This document shows, piece after piece, positions 25,871 to 34,909 of a stretch of 64,000 nucleotides of DNA (positions within the stretch are counted from its first letter, which is position 1; every line of letters starts with the position of its first letter). The stretch comes from Nocardioides sp. BP30. GTDB lineage: Bacteria; Actinomycetota; Actinomycetes; Propionibacteriales; Nocardioidaceae. The stretch lies in contig NZ_CP123620.1 in assembly GCF_029873215.1 (NCBI RefSeq), positions 3,534,001 through 3,598,000 on the forward strand, given 5' to 3'. Position numbers and translations under genes: made by a program. The notes under the pieces are model-generated. The model saw nothing but the letters and a program-made list of their open reading frames with translations. It ran no database searches and was not told where the DNA came from.

Positions 25871-26046
25871 GGTTCCTCCTCGTCTGGGGACGGGCGCTCG
25901 CCCGATGACTCAAGGATACGACCAATCAGGGGTACTAGTAAAGAGGTTTTTGAGCAGATTCCTGTTGGCCACCTGAGCGACAACGCCAAATAGACGAACG
26001 TTCCCCTAGACCCCCCCGTCAATAAGGGGAACAGAGATGAGCTCGG

Positions 26047-26151
26047 ATGACGCCCAACCGGGCCGACTGGCTGCTGCCACGCTCACGGAACTGGCGATCG
26101 AGCACCATCGAGGACGTGATGATCCGGCTGCTCATACTCAGCGGGTTGTAG
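26047..26151 (+). CDS. possible 34-residue ORF ending inside attR
   Basis: ATG 26047, preceded by AAGGGGAA, opens a short frame (starting MTPNRADWLLPRSRNW) whose TAG stop lies within the attR repeat. A second overlapping start at 26038 reads another frame. Coding status is uncertain. Confidence 0.25.
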   Translation: MTPNRADWLLPRSRNWRSSTIEDVMIRLLILSGL

Positions 26152-26203
26152 GTTCAAGTCCTACATGGCGTACAGATCAGGCCCCTGACCTGCGGAAACG
26201 CGG
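26138..26203 (+). repeat. attR: right 66-bp direct repeat
   Basis: Identical to attL (10288-10353). Here it is not preceded by the tRNA 5' half, so only the tRNA 3' fragment remains on this side. Confidence 0.95.
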
Positions 26204-26211
26204 TCAGGGGC
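26181..26211 (+). terminator. ancestral tRNA-Lys terminator at attR
   Basis: GCCCCTGACC and GGTCAGGGGC form a perfect 10-bp stem with an 11-base loop, followed closely by TGTTTGT. This is the host copy of the terminator displaced by integration. Confidence 0.75.
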
Positions 26212-26221
26212 CGAGCTGTTT

Positions 26222-26256
26222 GTCGGGGGCGCGTGCGGCGTGCACGCGCCCCCGAC
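26222..26256. terminator. strong hairpin terminator downstream of the DHA2 exporter
   Basis: A perfect 15-bp stem (26222-26236 with 26242-26256) and five-base loop lie five bases beyond the exporter stop. It can act on leftward transcripts from that gene. Confidence 0.75.
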
Positions 26257-26261
26257 CCAGC

Positions 26262-27737
26262 TCACTCGCTCTCGTCGCCGACGAGCGTGCCGGCGGCCAC
26301 CAGACCCATCTCCGGGTGGGGCGCGTCGTGGTCGGAGGTGGAGGGGCGCGTCCGCAGCGCGGGGATGAGCAGACCGGCGAACGCGGCGATCACCATCCCG
26401 ACCGCCAGCATGGCGAACCCGGCGGTGTAGCCGGACTCCTTCGGGAAGCCGGAGGCGGTGACGTGCGAGGTCACCACGCTGGCCATCAGCGCCGATCCGA
26501 TGCTGCCGCCGATGGTGCGGATGTTGGCGTTCATGCCCGAGGCGACGCCGGTCTGCTCGGGCGGTACGGCGGCGACGATCAGACCGGACATCGCCGAGAA
26601 GGCCGCCCCGATGCCGATCCCCAGCACGCCGGTGGCCACGTAGATCTCCCACTGCTGACCGTGCGCGAAGGCGATGATGAACAGGCCCACCGAGGCCACC
26701 GCGCAGCCGGCCACCACCAGCGCCTTGCCGCCGAAGCGGGCGGCCAGACCACCGGCGAGGATCGAGATGACGAACATCGTCACGGTGTTCGGCAGGAGCA
26801 TCAGGCCCGAGTGGGTGATGCTGGCCTCGAAGCCGTAGCCGGCCTGCGCCGGGGACTGGACGAACTCCGGCAGGAACGCGAACGTGGCGTACATGCCGAC
26901 GCCGACCAGCAGCGCGACGAGGTTGTTCGTCCAGACCGCCTTCTGACGCATCATGGCCATGTCGATCAGCGGCGCCGCGGAGCGCTGCTCCGCCACCACC
27001 CACAGCGCGGCGAGCACGACGGCGAGGACCAGCAGGCCGATCACCTTGAACGAACCCCAGCCCCAGTCCGGCGCCTCGCTCAGCGCCACCAGGAAGCACA
27101 CCAGCCATGCGGAGAGCAGCAGCGCGGGCAGCCAGCTGATCCTGCCCTCGCTCCGCACCGGCGACTCGGGCACGAACAGCAGCGCGGCGACAGCGGCGAT
27201 CGCTGTGAGGACCATCGGGATCCAGAACAGCCAGTGCCAGTTCAGCGAGCTGACGATCGGGCCGGCCAGGACGATGCCGAGTCCGGCACCCACGGCGGTG
27301 AGGGAGGCGATGATGCCGACCGCTCCGGTGACCTTCTCGCGCGGGAACTCATCGCGGATGATGCCGAACGAGAGCGGCAGCACGCCACCACCGACGCCCT
27401 GGATCACCCGGGCCACGATCATCAGCGGCAAGGATCCCGCCAGCGCGGCGAGCAGGGAGCCCACCGCCAGCGCGCCGAGCGTCGCGACGAACACCTTCTC
27501 CTTGCCGATCATGTCGCCGAGACGACCCATGATCGGGGTGAAGATGGAGGCCGAGAGCAGGTAGGCGGTCATCACCCAGGTGACCGAGCTCTGCGAGGCG
27601 TGCAGCTCCGCACCGACGGTCGCGAGGACCGGCGTGACCAGCGACTGGAGCAGCGCGTACGCCGCGACGCCGAGCGCCAGCACGGCGAAGGTGACTTGGT
27701 AGTGCGCGCGGCTCGATGCCGGTGACGCCGATGACAT
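26262..27737 (-). CDS. DHA2-family MFS drug exporter
   Basis: A protein of about 491 residues with roughly 14 membrane helices, typical of DHA2 (EmrB/QacA-type) proton antiporters. Seen: GRLGDMIGKEKVF (motif A, loop 2-3), ARVIQGVGGGVLPLSFGI (motif B), and GLGIVLAGPIVSSLNWHWLFWI (motif C region). It exports hydrophobic or cationic compounds by family; the substrate is unknown. ATG 27737 has GAGAGG upstream. It diverges from the FUSC gene across 128 bases. Confidence 0.9.
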   Translation of the reverse strand: MSSASPASSRAHYQVTFAVLALGVAAYALLQSLVTPVLATVGAELHASQSSVTWVMTAYLLSASIFTPIMGRLGDMIGKEKVFVATLGALAVGSLLAALAGSLPLMIVARVIQGVGGGVLPLSFGIIRDEFPREKVTGAVGIIASLTAVGAGLGIVLAGPIVSSLNWHWLFWIPMVLTAIAAVAALLFVPESPVRSEGRISWLPALLLSAWLVCFLVALSEAPDWGWGSFKVIGLLVLAVVLAALWVVAEQRSAAPLIDMAMMRQKAVWTNNLVALLVGVGMYATFAFLPEFVQSPAQAGYGFEASITHSGLMLLPNTVTMFVISILAGGLAARFGGKALVVAGCAVASVGLFIIAFAHGQQWEIYVATGVLGIGIGAAFSAMSGLIVAAVPPEQTGVASGMNANIRTIGGSIGSALMASVVTSHVTASGFPKESGYTAGFAMLAVGMVIAAFAGLLIPALRTRPSTSDHDAPHPEMGLVAAGTLVGDESE

Positions 27738-27865
27738 GGTGACCTCTCGGGACGGATGGTTGGCTGCGCCAGCACTGTAGAGTAAAAGTGGAGCCAGTTT
27801 CCGTTTATGTGGCGAGAACCACGTGCCCCGTGCCTCCACGGACCGACCGCTAGGATGAGCAGCAC

Positions 27866-30205
27866 ATGCTGACACGATTCCGAGCTTCCGACCCTGGCCT
27901 GAATCGACTGCGCGGAGCCCTCCAGGCGGTGGCCACGATCGGCGCCGCGATGGCGGCGGAGTGGGCGTTCGTCGGCATCACCCACGCCCTGCAGATCCAG
28001 ACGCACGGCGCGACGCTGCCGGCGACGCAGGCGGCGCTGGTGGCGGCCGAGAACCACGCGATGCTGATCATCGGCGTCATGCTCGGAGCCGTGGTCGGGA
28101 TGATCTCGGCGTTCACCGGCGGGATGTATCCCACCGTCCGCCAGCAGCTCGTGGGCTACGCCCTGATGCCGCCGCTGATGGTCGCGGGCCTGGCCGTCGG
28201 GCTGCCGCTCAGCTCACACCGGCCCATCGCGCTCACCGTCCTGGTCGTCATCCTCGCGGCCGGCGCCTACTGCCGCCGGTTCGGCCCCCTCGGCTTCGTC
28301 GGCGGCCAGATGGTGTTCATGGGCAACTTCTTCGGCTTCTTCCTCGGTGGGCAGATCGGCATCGGCGACATCGGCTGGCTCGCCGCCGAGATCACTCTCG
28401 CCACGGCCGTCGCCCTGCTCGCCCAGTTCACGCTCTTCTACCCCGGCCGGCGCTCCGCCCTGCGCCGGCTGCAGCGCTCGTACGACGCGCGCCGTCGCGA
28501 CCTGCTCGACTACGCGGTCCGGATGCTCGACGACCCGGCCCGCGCCCCCGAGATGGCGCCGCAGCTGGACCGGCGGCTGCTGCTGCTCAACGAGACGGCG
28601 CTGATGATCGACGGCCACCTCAACCACCCCGCCGCGATCCCACCGGGCTGGTCGGCGGAGCTGCTGCATCAGATCCTGTTCGACGTCGAGCTGTCGGTGA
28701 GCAACATGGGCCGGTTCGCCGGCGCCGTCGCCACGAGGCCGGGCTTCGACCCCGAAGCGCGTGGGCTGGTCCGCGAGGCGCTCCTCGCCGTACGGGACGG
28801 GGACCTGGCCGGTGCCGACCGGGCTGCGGAGCGGCTCACCGCCCTCGCCCTGGCGCCCGTGCCGGGCGAGCGCGCCACCGGTCCGATCCTCGACGACGGC
28901 GCGCGACGGATCGTCCTGCACCGCCTCAGCCTCTCCATCGCCGGCCACTGCGCCGTCCAGCACCAGCTGGAGCAGGCGCGGCTGGCCGCGGAGTCGTCGC
29001 CGTCGACCCCAGCGGGGGACGCCGCCGAGGGGCTCGGCTCGCCCGTGGTGCTGATGGCGGGATGGCTGCCCGGATCGGCGATGGTCAGCGCCGAGGCCTC
29101 GAGCCTTCCCGACGCCCGCACTCCGGCAGGGCCGCGCTGGCGGCAGGTGCTCGGCGGGCACGTGCCGCTCGCGCCGAACGTCCGCGTCACCGTGCAGATG
29201 GCTGTCGCCGTCGGCGCCTCGGTGCTGCTGGGCGAGATCCTCAGCGGGCGCCGGTTCTACTGGGCGGTGATCGCCGCGTTCGTGACCTTCATGGGTGCCA
29301 ACAGCGCCGCCGAGCAGGTCCGCAAGGGCGCCAACCGCGTGCTCGGCACCGTCGTCGGCGCTGTGGTCGGCGGGCTGCTCGCGCACCTGGTCGGCCCGCA
29401 CGGCTGGATCGCGATCCTGGTCATCCTCGCCGCGATCTTCTTCGGGATCTACCTGATGCGGATCAGCTATGCGTTCATGGTCATCGGCATCACCGTGATG
29501 GTCTCCCAGCTCTACGTCCAGCTCGACGAGTTCACCGACTCGCTGTTGCTGCTGCGGCTGGAGGAGACGGCGCTCGGTGCCGCGATCGCAGCCGTGACGG
29601 TGCTCTGCGTCTTCCCGCTGCGCACCGGCCGGGTGGCGCGGCTCAGCGGCCAGCGGTTCCTCGAGGCCGTCGACGAGGTGGTGGTCACCGCCGTCGCCGT
29701 GCTGGACGGGTCGATGACGCAGGCCGAGCTGCGCGCCGCCGTACGCCGAATGGACGACGCCTACCAGACCTTCCGCGCTGTCGCGGCCAACCTGAGCGTC
29801 AACCTCTTCGACCGGGGCGGCAGCCAGACCGAGCGCTTCATGACGGCCGCGAGCGCTGCCCGGCACTACGCCCGCAACCTCATGATGGACATCCCGACCG
29901 TCGACGCCTCCCCCGTCGTGCTAGAGGGCTTCGAGGAGGCGCGCCGACGGTTCTCGGAGTCGGTCGAGGTCCTCCTCGGCTGGATCGAGCGCGGCGAGCG
30001 CGACCGCGCCTACGTGCGCAGCGCCGCCCTCTTCGATCGCACCGTGACCGACTGCCCCTCCCCCGTCACCACCGCGCCCGCCCCCTCCGGCGGCTCCTCA
30101 CACGAGCTGGTCGCGCGGGATCTGGAGCTGCTCGACGGGGCGCTCGCCACGATGGCTGGTGTGATGGGGCTGGACGTCGAAGCGCTCGACACCCGCGCCG
30201 CCTGA
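27866..30205 (+). CDS. FUSC family membrane protein
   Basis: A 779-residue protein with two blocks of membrane helices (about 20-190 and 440-580), each followed by a helical cytosolic region: the duplicated layout of FUSC/YccS-like proteins. The family is linked to export of aromatic acids. FYWAVIAAFVTFMGANSAAEQVRKGANRVLGTVVGAVVGG shows the conserved second-block motif. It is divergent from a DHA2 exporter and may share its regulation. No regulator is adjacent. Confidence 0.85.
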   Translation: MLTRFRASDPGLNRLRGALQAVATIGAAMAAEWAFVGITHALQIQTHGATLPATQAALVAAENHAMLIIGVMLGAVVGMISAFTGGMYPTVRQQLVGYALMPPLMVAGLAVGLPLSSHRPIALTVLVVILAAGAYCRRFGPLGFVGGQMVFMGNFFGFFLGGQIGIGDIGWLAAEITLATAVALLAQFTLFYPGRRSALRRLQRSYDARRRDLLDYAVRMLDDPARAPEMAPQLDRRLLLLNETALMIDGHLNHPAAIPPGWSAELLHQILFDVELSVSNMGRFAGAVATRPGFDPEARGLVREALLAVRDGDLAGADRAAERLTALALAPVPGERATGPILDDGARRIVLHRLSLSIAGHCAVQHQLEQARLAAESSPSTPAGDAAEGLGSPVVLMAGWLPGSAMVSAEASSLPDARTPAGPRWRQVLGGHVPLAPNVRVTVQMAVAVGASVLLGEILSGRRFYWAVIAAFVTFMGANSAAEQVRKGANRVLGTVVGAVVGGLLAHLVGPHGWIAILVILAAIFFGIYLMRISYAFMVIGITVMVSQLYVQLDEFTDSLLLLRLEETALGAAIAAVTVLCVFPLRTGRVARLSGQRFLEAVDEVVVTAVAVLDGSMTQAELRAAVRRMDDAYQTFRAVAANLSVNLFDRGGSQTERFMTAASAARHYARNLMMDIPTVDASPVVLEGFEEARRRFSESVEVLLGWIERGERDRAYVRSAALFDRTVTDCPSPVTTAPAPSGGSSHELVARDLELLDGALATMAGVMGLDVEALDTRAA

Positions 30206-30589
30206 CGGGCCGGGCTCGGCAACGGGCAGCGGAGCAACGGGGCGCGTCTGTGTCGCATCGCCCAGAATGACGCGGCCGATTATTTGTCCGCCGTTGGGAC
30301 GGCGTTTGGAAGCTTCTACCCCAGATCAGCAGACCGCCGTGATGCGGCTGTAAGCCGAGATTCTGGCGGTCGATCCCCGAAACGACGGGCATGGGGCCTA
30401 CGCACCTTGAATACGTCCCAGGGGGCTGCGTCCGTTTAGACCCAACGGAGAGGTGGCGAGATGGTGTCCTTCAGGAGGCCTCCCACATAAGTCGCCCACG
30501 GGACCACTATCGGGCCCCGTCGGCGACCTCCGATGAGCTTGAGCGTGCCGAAGCGCCATACCCCAAGTTTCAGCACACGATACCCCGTC
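30206..30589. other. intergenic region, nothing recognised
   Basis: About 380 bases where composition changes from GC-extreme to more balanced, marking the left edge of the partly decayed segment. No gene was supported. Confidence 0.45.
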
Positions 30590-31564
30590 CTACTCATATA
30601 TGGGCGCCGCCATCCAAGTCTTTGTCTTGAGGTCGTAGGGGCCGGCGAGGCCCGAGGAACCAGGCTTCCAAGTAGAGACGGTCGTGCCTCGGGTGAGTAA
30701 AAGCGTCGAGGAGTCGGCAGACCAGGCGATCGGATTCCAGCCTCGCGGGATGAGGATTGGCGAGCCCCGATGGCTTGGCTTCAACACCTGCGCACGCGCA
30801 CGCCTGCATGCCGCCGGCTCGTGCCTACTACCACTAACCGTCGTTGCCACGAGCGACTTGGTCGGGGCGCTGAGAACCGAGATCGCGCACGAGACGTTGA
30901 TGTTAAGTTGCCGAACGGCCCCGTGTTTAGGTATTCGCACCAGCGCCGCTTGCTGGGTACCTCCGCGAATGAGGGCGTAGGCATTGTTTGCGCGATTCCA
31001 CGTCAATGAGCCGAGTGGCGTGCTTTGCAAACGCGCATCAGTGCGCCAGCGACCTGATCGAGCTGACCGCCATGAGAATCCGCCCTCGGGGTGGATTGCT
31101 GCGACGGTGCCGTTTAGCGCGATCGTAGGGCCATACATCGCGCGGGCCGGCCTAGCGAGCGTGATGAGTCGTTTGCCAACGATTTGGTAGACGCCGTCCG
31201 TGTAAGAGTTCGGCGTGACGCCTGCACCACCGACGACAACCGCCGTTCCGTTACCTGCGATGTTTGATACAAGCGGTATAGGTGGGGAAACCTGAGCGGC
31301 ACGGATGCCTTCGGAGTCCAGGACACCTAGGCTGGCGTGTAGGACGTCGCTGCCTGACATCACGTAGATCTGCCGAGCTCCGAGGTTTCTTAGCAGCTTG
31401 GCCATCGGGCTAGGCGAACGACTCAGGCCGGTTTGGTGGGGGACGTGCGCTGGGGTTGCACTGCCGGAGTGAGCGGCCGTCCCGCCTCCGCAGCCCGCAA
31501 GCGGCGCTAGGAGGACGAGACAGCCGACCAAAAGGCGCATCAAGCGCGTTGCGTTCCGCTTCAT
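30590..31564 (-). CDS. lipoprotein with beta-propeller-like repeats
   Basis: A 324-residue protein. The signal peptide MRLLVGCLVLLAPLAGCGGG has a lipobox LAGC, so Cys25 should be lipidated. The rest has repeated WS/W-containing segments (PIAWSADSSTLLLTRGTTVSTW, GSLTWNRANNAYALIRGG) typical of TolB/WD40-like propellers. It is the last gene of a three-gene minus-strand operon, nine bases after the preceding stop with GAAGGG upstream. It may bind a cell-surface or secreted partner. Base composition is lower in GC than surrounding chromosome. Confidence 0.7.
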   Translation of the reverse strand: MKRNATRLMRLLVGCLVLLAPLAGCGGGTAAHSGSATPAHVPHQTGLSRSPSPMAKLLRNLGARQIYVMSGSDVLHASLGVLDSEGIRAAQVSPPIPLVSNIAGNGTAVVVGGAGVTPNSYTDGVYQIVGKRLITLARPARAMYGPTIALNGTVAAIHPEGGFSWRSARSGRWRTDARLQSTPLGSLTWNRANNAYALIRGGTQQAALVRIPKHGAVRQLNINVSCAISVLSAPTKSLVATTVSGSRHEPAACRRARAQVLKPSHRGSPILIPRGWNPIAWSADSSTLLLTRGTTVSTWKPGSSGLAGPYDLKTKTWMAAPIYE

Positions 31565-31573
31565 TTCGCCCTT

Positions 31574-32071
31574 CTAGTACCGAGGCGTCGCACAGCTGAC
31601 AAATTTAATGTCGAAGCTTGTCTTGTTTGCGGTCGTGTATTCATAAAGCGCCTGTCCGACGTTTCCTTTGAAATCACCGGTTCCGAATCCAGGGTAATGG
31701 TAGTTCCAAGCTGCGTTGACCTGATTTCCATTATTGCTCCCAATGGCACCACAGAGCCCCGAGCCGACGCTCCCTGTTTCGTGTCCGCCGTTCGTTACGG
31801 CGAGGCTGGCGGAAACTTTTGCAGCTCCAGCGCCTAGTTCGAAGCCAAGGTTGCTCGAGACGGTGCCATCGTATACGCCCGTGCCCCACTTGTATGCCAG
31901 CAGATGATTTTCGGCACCGCCAATTGACATTTCGCCATCCGTTTTAGCGAGGCGCTTCAGCGATTTTTTGTTCCGCGATCCACCGGCAGCGCACTGCTCA
32001 AGCTGCGTTGTGTAATTTGAACTGACATATCGAGCATTTGCAATGGAATAGTACTGATCGATGTAATGCAT
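31574..32071 (-). CDS. protein of unknown function (possibly the C-terminal part of the preceding gene)
   Basis: A 165-residue product without its own signal peptide, Gly- and Asn-rich, reading like an extracellular beta domain (TVSSNLGFELGAGAAKVSASLAVTNGG). It starts in a TAATG overlap with the upstream secreted protein. The lack of an export signal suggests that both were once one secreted protein, split by a frameshift; genuine coupled translation is the alternative. No family was recognised. Confidence 0.5.
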   Translation of the reverse strand: MHYIDQYYSIANARYVSSNYTTQLEQCAAGGSRNKKSLKRLAKTDGEMSIGGAENHLLAYKWGTGVYDGTVSSNLGFELGAGAAKVSASLAVTNGGHETGSVGSGLCGAIGSNNGNQVNAAWNYHYPGFGTGDFKGNVGQALYEYTTANKTSFDIKFVSCATPRY

Positions 32072-32985
32072 TAAGTGGTATAGTACGATGCGGGAAGCGT
32101 AAAAGACGGGTCAATCGTGACCGGGTATTTCGTCGTGCTGCTGGTGAGGAACTTGAGACTTGGACTCAGAGTCATAACGGACTTGGATCCATCTTTCTCC
32201 AAAGCAACGTCGATCGGCTGTGCCCTCAAATAATTGCCGCCTCGTCTGCTGTCCCACATTTTAGGCTGTAGCGCATCCAGCGTGTCCTTCCCTTCGCTCT
32301 TGAACGAAAGATTCCCGCTCGAGTCCTGGGCCAGGGAAGAGCCATTCGTGCCAACGACAATCGGTATCTTCAGTGTGCTCTCCGGCGCCTTCCTGAGCAC
32401 GATTGAGTGCAAGAAGCCGTTTGGGACCGCGCGCACTACTAGGTCGCCATTCGGGACCGCATCATGGTAAGTCAATGTGCTACCGGAAACTGTCGGTGTC
32501 GGCAAAGGATGGGGCCAGGTCCAAGAAAGCTCTCGGCCCTCCGCGTCGGTCATCTGTGCAAGGGGCGCTGATCCCCCAGCAGACAAGACCACGTTGCCAA
32601 CCGCTGCTTCTGGACGCCACCCGTCTGCCGATGAGACCAAGGAAGTGCTGATGCTCTGCCAAGAGCCGGTTGTGATGTTCCGCGCGCGTACGGGAAAGGC
32701 GGATATCTTGGACGTCCACCCTCCATTCGGGTTCGCAAATTTTTGCACCGTCGGCGTCGTCTGCGAAGTGTCTTCCACGGGCTTACCAAGAAGCTTCGCC
32801 TCGGTTTGAGCTGCTGCGGCGGTCGGTTCCTCGGTCGTGCCGTCGGCGGAGGAGTCGAACTGAACTGGGACGCCTGTGTTGACTTGTTCGGCCGTAGCGC
32901 TGACGGCAAATTCGCTCGAGGCGAAGAGGCCGACGCATGTCGCGATAACAGTGATAGACCCTCTGAATTGGCTGGGTGATCTCAC
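32071..32985 (-). CDS. secreted protein, N-terminal region of RHS/DNRLRE-type polypeptides
   Basis: A 304-residue protein with a Sec-type signal peptide (SITVIATCVGLFASSEFAVSA). The mature part resembles the N-terminal regions of large actinobacterial secreted repeat proteins: NGGWTSKISAFPVRARN, WQSISTSLVSSADGW, LSWTWPHPLPTPTVSGS, YHDAVPNGDLVVRAVPNG, and TTKYPVTIDPSFT. In those proteins this leads into long repeats; here it stops after SYYTT, so it is probably truncated. GTG 32985 has AGGAA upstream. It is first in the operon. Confidence 0.7.
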   Translation of the reverse strand: MRSPSQFRGSITVIATCVGLFASSEFAVSATAEQVNTGVPVQFDSSADGTTEEPTAAAAQTEAKLLGKPVEDTSQTTPTVQKFANPNGGWTSKISAFPVRARNITTGSWQSISTSLVSSADGWRPEAAVGNVVLSAGGSAPLAQMTDAEGRELSWTWPHPLPTPTVSGSTLTYHDAVPNGDLVVRAVPNGFLHSIVLRKAPESTLKIPIVVGTNGSSLAQDSSGNLSFKSEGKDTLDALQPKMWDSRRGGNYLRAQPIDVALEKDGSKSVMTLSPSLKFLTSSTTKYPVTIDPSFTLPASYYTT

Positions 32986-33234
32986 CAGGGTTCCTGTCGG
33001 ACTCTTGGCACCCGCGTTGACGCCGCGCCCTGAACGTAGCCTTCACAGGTCGGACACAGCAGAAGTTAACGTAAACGCAACATCTTGTTTACATCAGCTT
33101 GGGCGCGGAAGCGACGATCCGCGCGTTTTTGAACTGGCGGAATCCGCAGGGCGCTAAGTCCGTTTACTTGCCCAGCAAGCCGTTGCCCACGAAGTTCGAG
33201 CGCATAGCAACGCTGCCGCGGGGTGCTCCCCGTT
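32986..33234. other. intergenic region, nothing recognised
   Basis: About 250 AT-richer bases upstream of the secreted-protein operon. It probably holds that operon's promoter. Confidence 0.4.
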
Positions 33235-33900
33235 TCACCCGCCGTTGGTCACCCACCGGCACATTGGTGGCCGACCAAGTTCGCACCACCGCGTGTACAA
33301 CGTGTGCAAGCCGCCCTCGCTGAACATCGTGGCAATGGTCCAGTGTCCCGAGTTCGGCTCTCGGTGCTTCACGCTCACTGGCGCGAACGAGTCGACTCAA
33401 CCGAGAACGAATTCGGTGTGCCACTCGCACAAAATCCATTGGAGTCCGGAGGACTCGTCGGTCATCTCCAACGCGTGCCGAGCGACCCATCCGTATTGGA
33501 ACTCGTAGTAGCCCGACGAGGTGGCGCCGGCGTCCTCCGTCGGCCGCACAGCGGCAAAGAAGGACGGATCACCTCCAGATCGGTCATAGTGCCTTGGAGG
33601 CTATTGACCTTCACGCGAACGCGCAGAGCGGACTCGACCACGCCGAGGTCGCCCGTCTAGATGACATCGTCCTGGTCGCTCGGTATCGAAGCGGAGGTAG
33701 CTCTGCGAATGCGCGTGCTGGCCAGTTCCAGGGAGTTGAGCGTCTGAGCCCCGCCCTGCGCCCAGTGACTGAAGTAGAACGTCGACCCCTGCCCTCGGGT
33801 GGGTTTAGAGAATGAATACGCCGAGACCTGATACGCAGGGTGTCCAGTATTGTGCCCTATCTTCACCCGCTGGGCTGCTTTCCCGGCACCGTATGCGCCA
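33235..33900 (-). pseudogene. decayed gene with stops and a frameshift
   Basis: Protein-like sequence runs leftward in pieces: HPAYQVSAYSFSKPTRGQGS to a TAG at 33657; the same frame then continues with VVESALRVRVKVNSLQG and TDLEVIRPSL; after a shift, SGYYEFQYGWVARHALEM to LQWILCEWHTEFVLG and a TGA at 33397; the same frame then continues to 33235. Coding character spans about 650 bases, but no intact frame covers it. The family is unknown. Confidence 0.5.
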
Positions 33901-34723
33901 TCGGCGTCATTCCGCCGCGAGGAAGCCGCAGATCCCTCCCCGACCGTGGGACCCTGCTCCGCGTTCGTGCATAGCCGCGCTAAGGACACACGCCCACCAG
34001 GCAGCACGCACCGCACCTTGGGCGGCGGCGCTATGAGCACACTGCTTGAGGGCAGCTGCCGTCGGTGTCCAGCCGACTCCGCCGCCCGTGGCGAGTCACC
34101 ACGGAAGAATCCAGTCGAACAGGAAGTTCCAACACGACTTCGCAAACTCTGCCAAGCGTTCCAACCGCAGCCGTGCCGGTGAGATGTCAGGAGTTCGATC
34201 CTGCTCTGGAGCCGTACCCACGTCCGCATGCTATTCGTCGCACGACGGCCTCACGGGAGATTGCGAAAGCGTTAGGGGCATCCGCCGGCGGTCGGTCGGT
34301 CGGTCGGTGGGTCCAGGCCATCCAGACCCCGCCTCCACCAGCGAGCGGCGTCAACCATGCCGTTCGATCACACGGACCTGCGTCACTTCGCCGCGAACCG
34401 GGCTCGCCGTCGTCCGAGATCGTGATCCGATCACCGAGCGGGTGCCCGCGTAGTACGAATCAAGCACTCGCGCGGACGTTGGGATGACGACCCCATCGCA
34501 TCGGGATGGCACGCGAGGCGACGGACGGTTGCTCGTGCGTTCGGGCATCTGAGCGCCGCGAGCAGGGCGCGGGTGCGAACCACCGGGTTCGCCCGCGATG
34601 ACTCAACGGAGCGTCTGCGTCTCGGCGTACTGACTTCCCCTCGCTGCTAGGAATCTGGCAACGGCGGGCACACGAGAGCGCTACCTTGAGTCCATTCAAG
34701 ACCAGCGACGTGGAGGTGCAGCA
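33901..34723. other. region without intact genes
   Basis: About 820 bases. On the minus strand, 34096-34230 encodes a short protein-like tail (ERLAEFAKSCWNFLFDWILP) ending at TGA 34096, perhaps another gene remnant. A GGTC tandem repeat lies near 34293-34312. Nothing else is supported. Confidence 0.4.
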
Positions 34724-34909
34724 GTGACGGACCTGATCCCGCACCTCGACGAGGGCGCCCCGACGGACCAGCCAGAGGACCCGAAGCGCGCGCGGATCTG
34801 GCCGCGCGTTGTGCTGCTGGTGCTGCTTGCCCTGGCCGTCGTGATCGTCATCGCGGCCATCTCGCTGCACGAGGCGGCAGGAGCAGCGGGCGGCTGTGGC
34901 GGCGGCTGA
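34724..34909 (+). CDS. small single-pass membrane protein with Gly/Cys tail
   Basis: A 61-residue protein: an acidic N-terminus (residues 1-24), a membrane helix (about 27-47) and a short tail ending AAGGCGGG. GGAGGT lies six bases before GTG 34724, an excellent ribosome site, so it is very likely translated although small. It overlaps the next gene by 14 bases. The unusual Gly-rich tail with a single Cys could be a metal-binding, lipidated or processed end. No family was recognised. Confidence 0.65.
   Translation: MTDLIPHLDEGAPTDQPEDPKRARIWPRVVLLVLLALAVVIVIAAISLHEAAGAAGGCGGG

Noticed and set aside
26037..27725. 562-residue open frame opposite the DHA2 exporter gene
   Set aside because: It is antisense to a clear 14-helix transporter, and its protein is Arg/His/Asp/Gly-rich low-complexity sequence typical of GC-rich shadow frames.
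27961..30270. 769-residue frame overlapping the FUSC gene
   Set aside because: It reads as Arg/Ala/Pro-rich shadow sequence with no fold, and the overlapping frame is a convincing FUSC membrane protein.
34293..34312. GGTC tandem repeat as a possible binding or phase-variable site
   Set aside because: Only about four copies, outside any gene and without an associated promoter. Likely chance.
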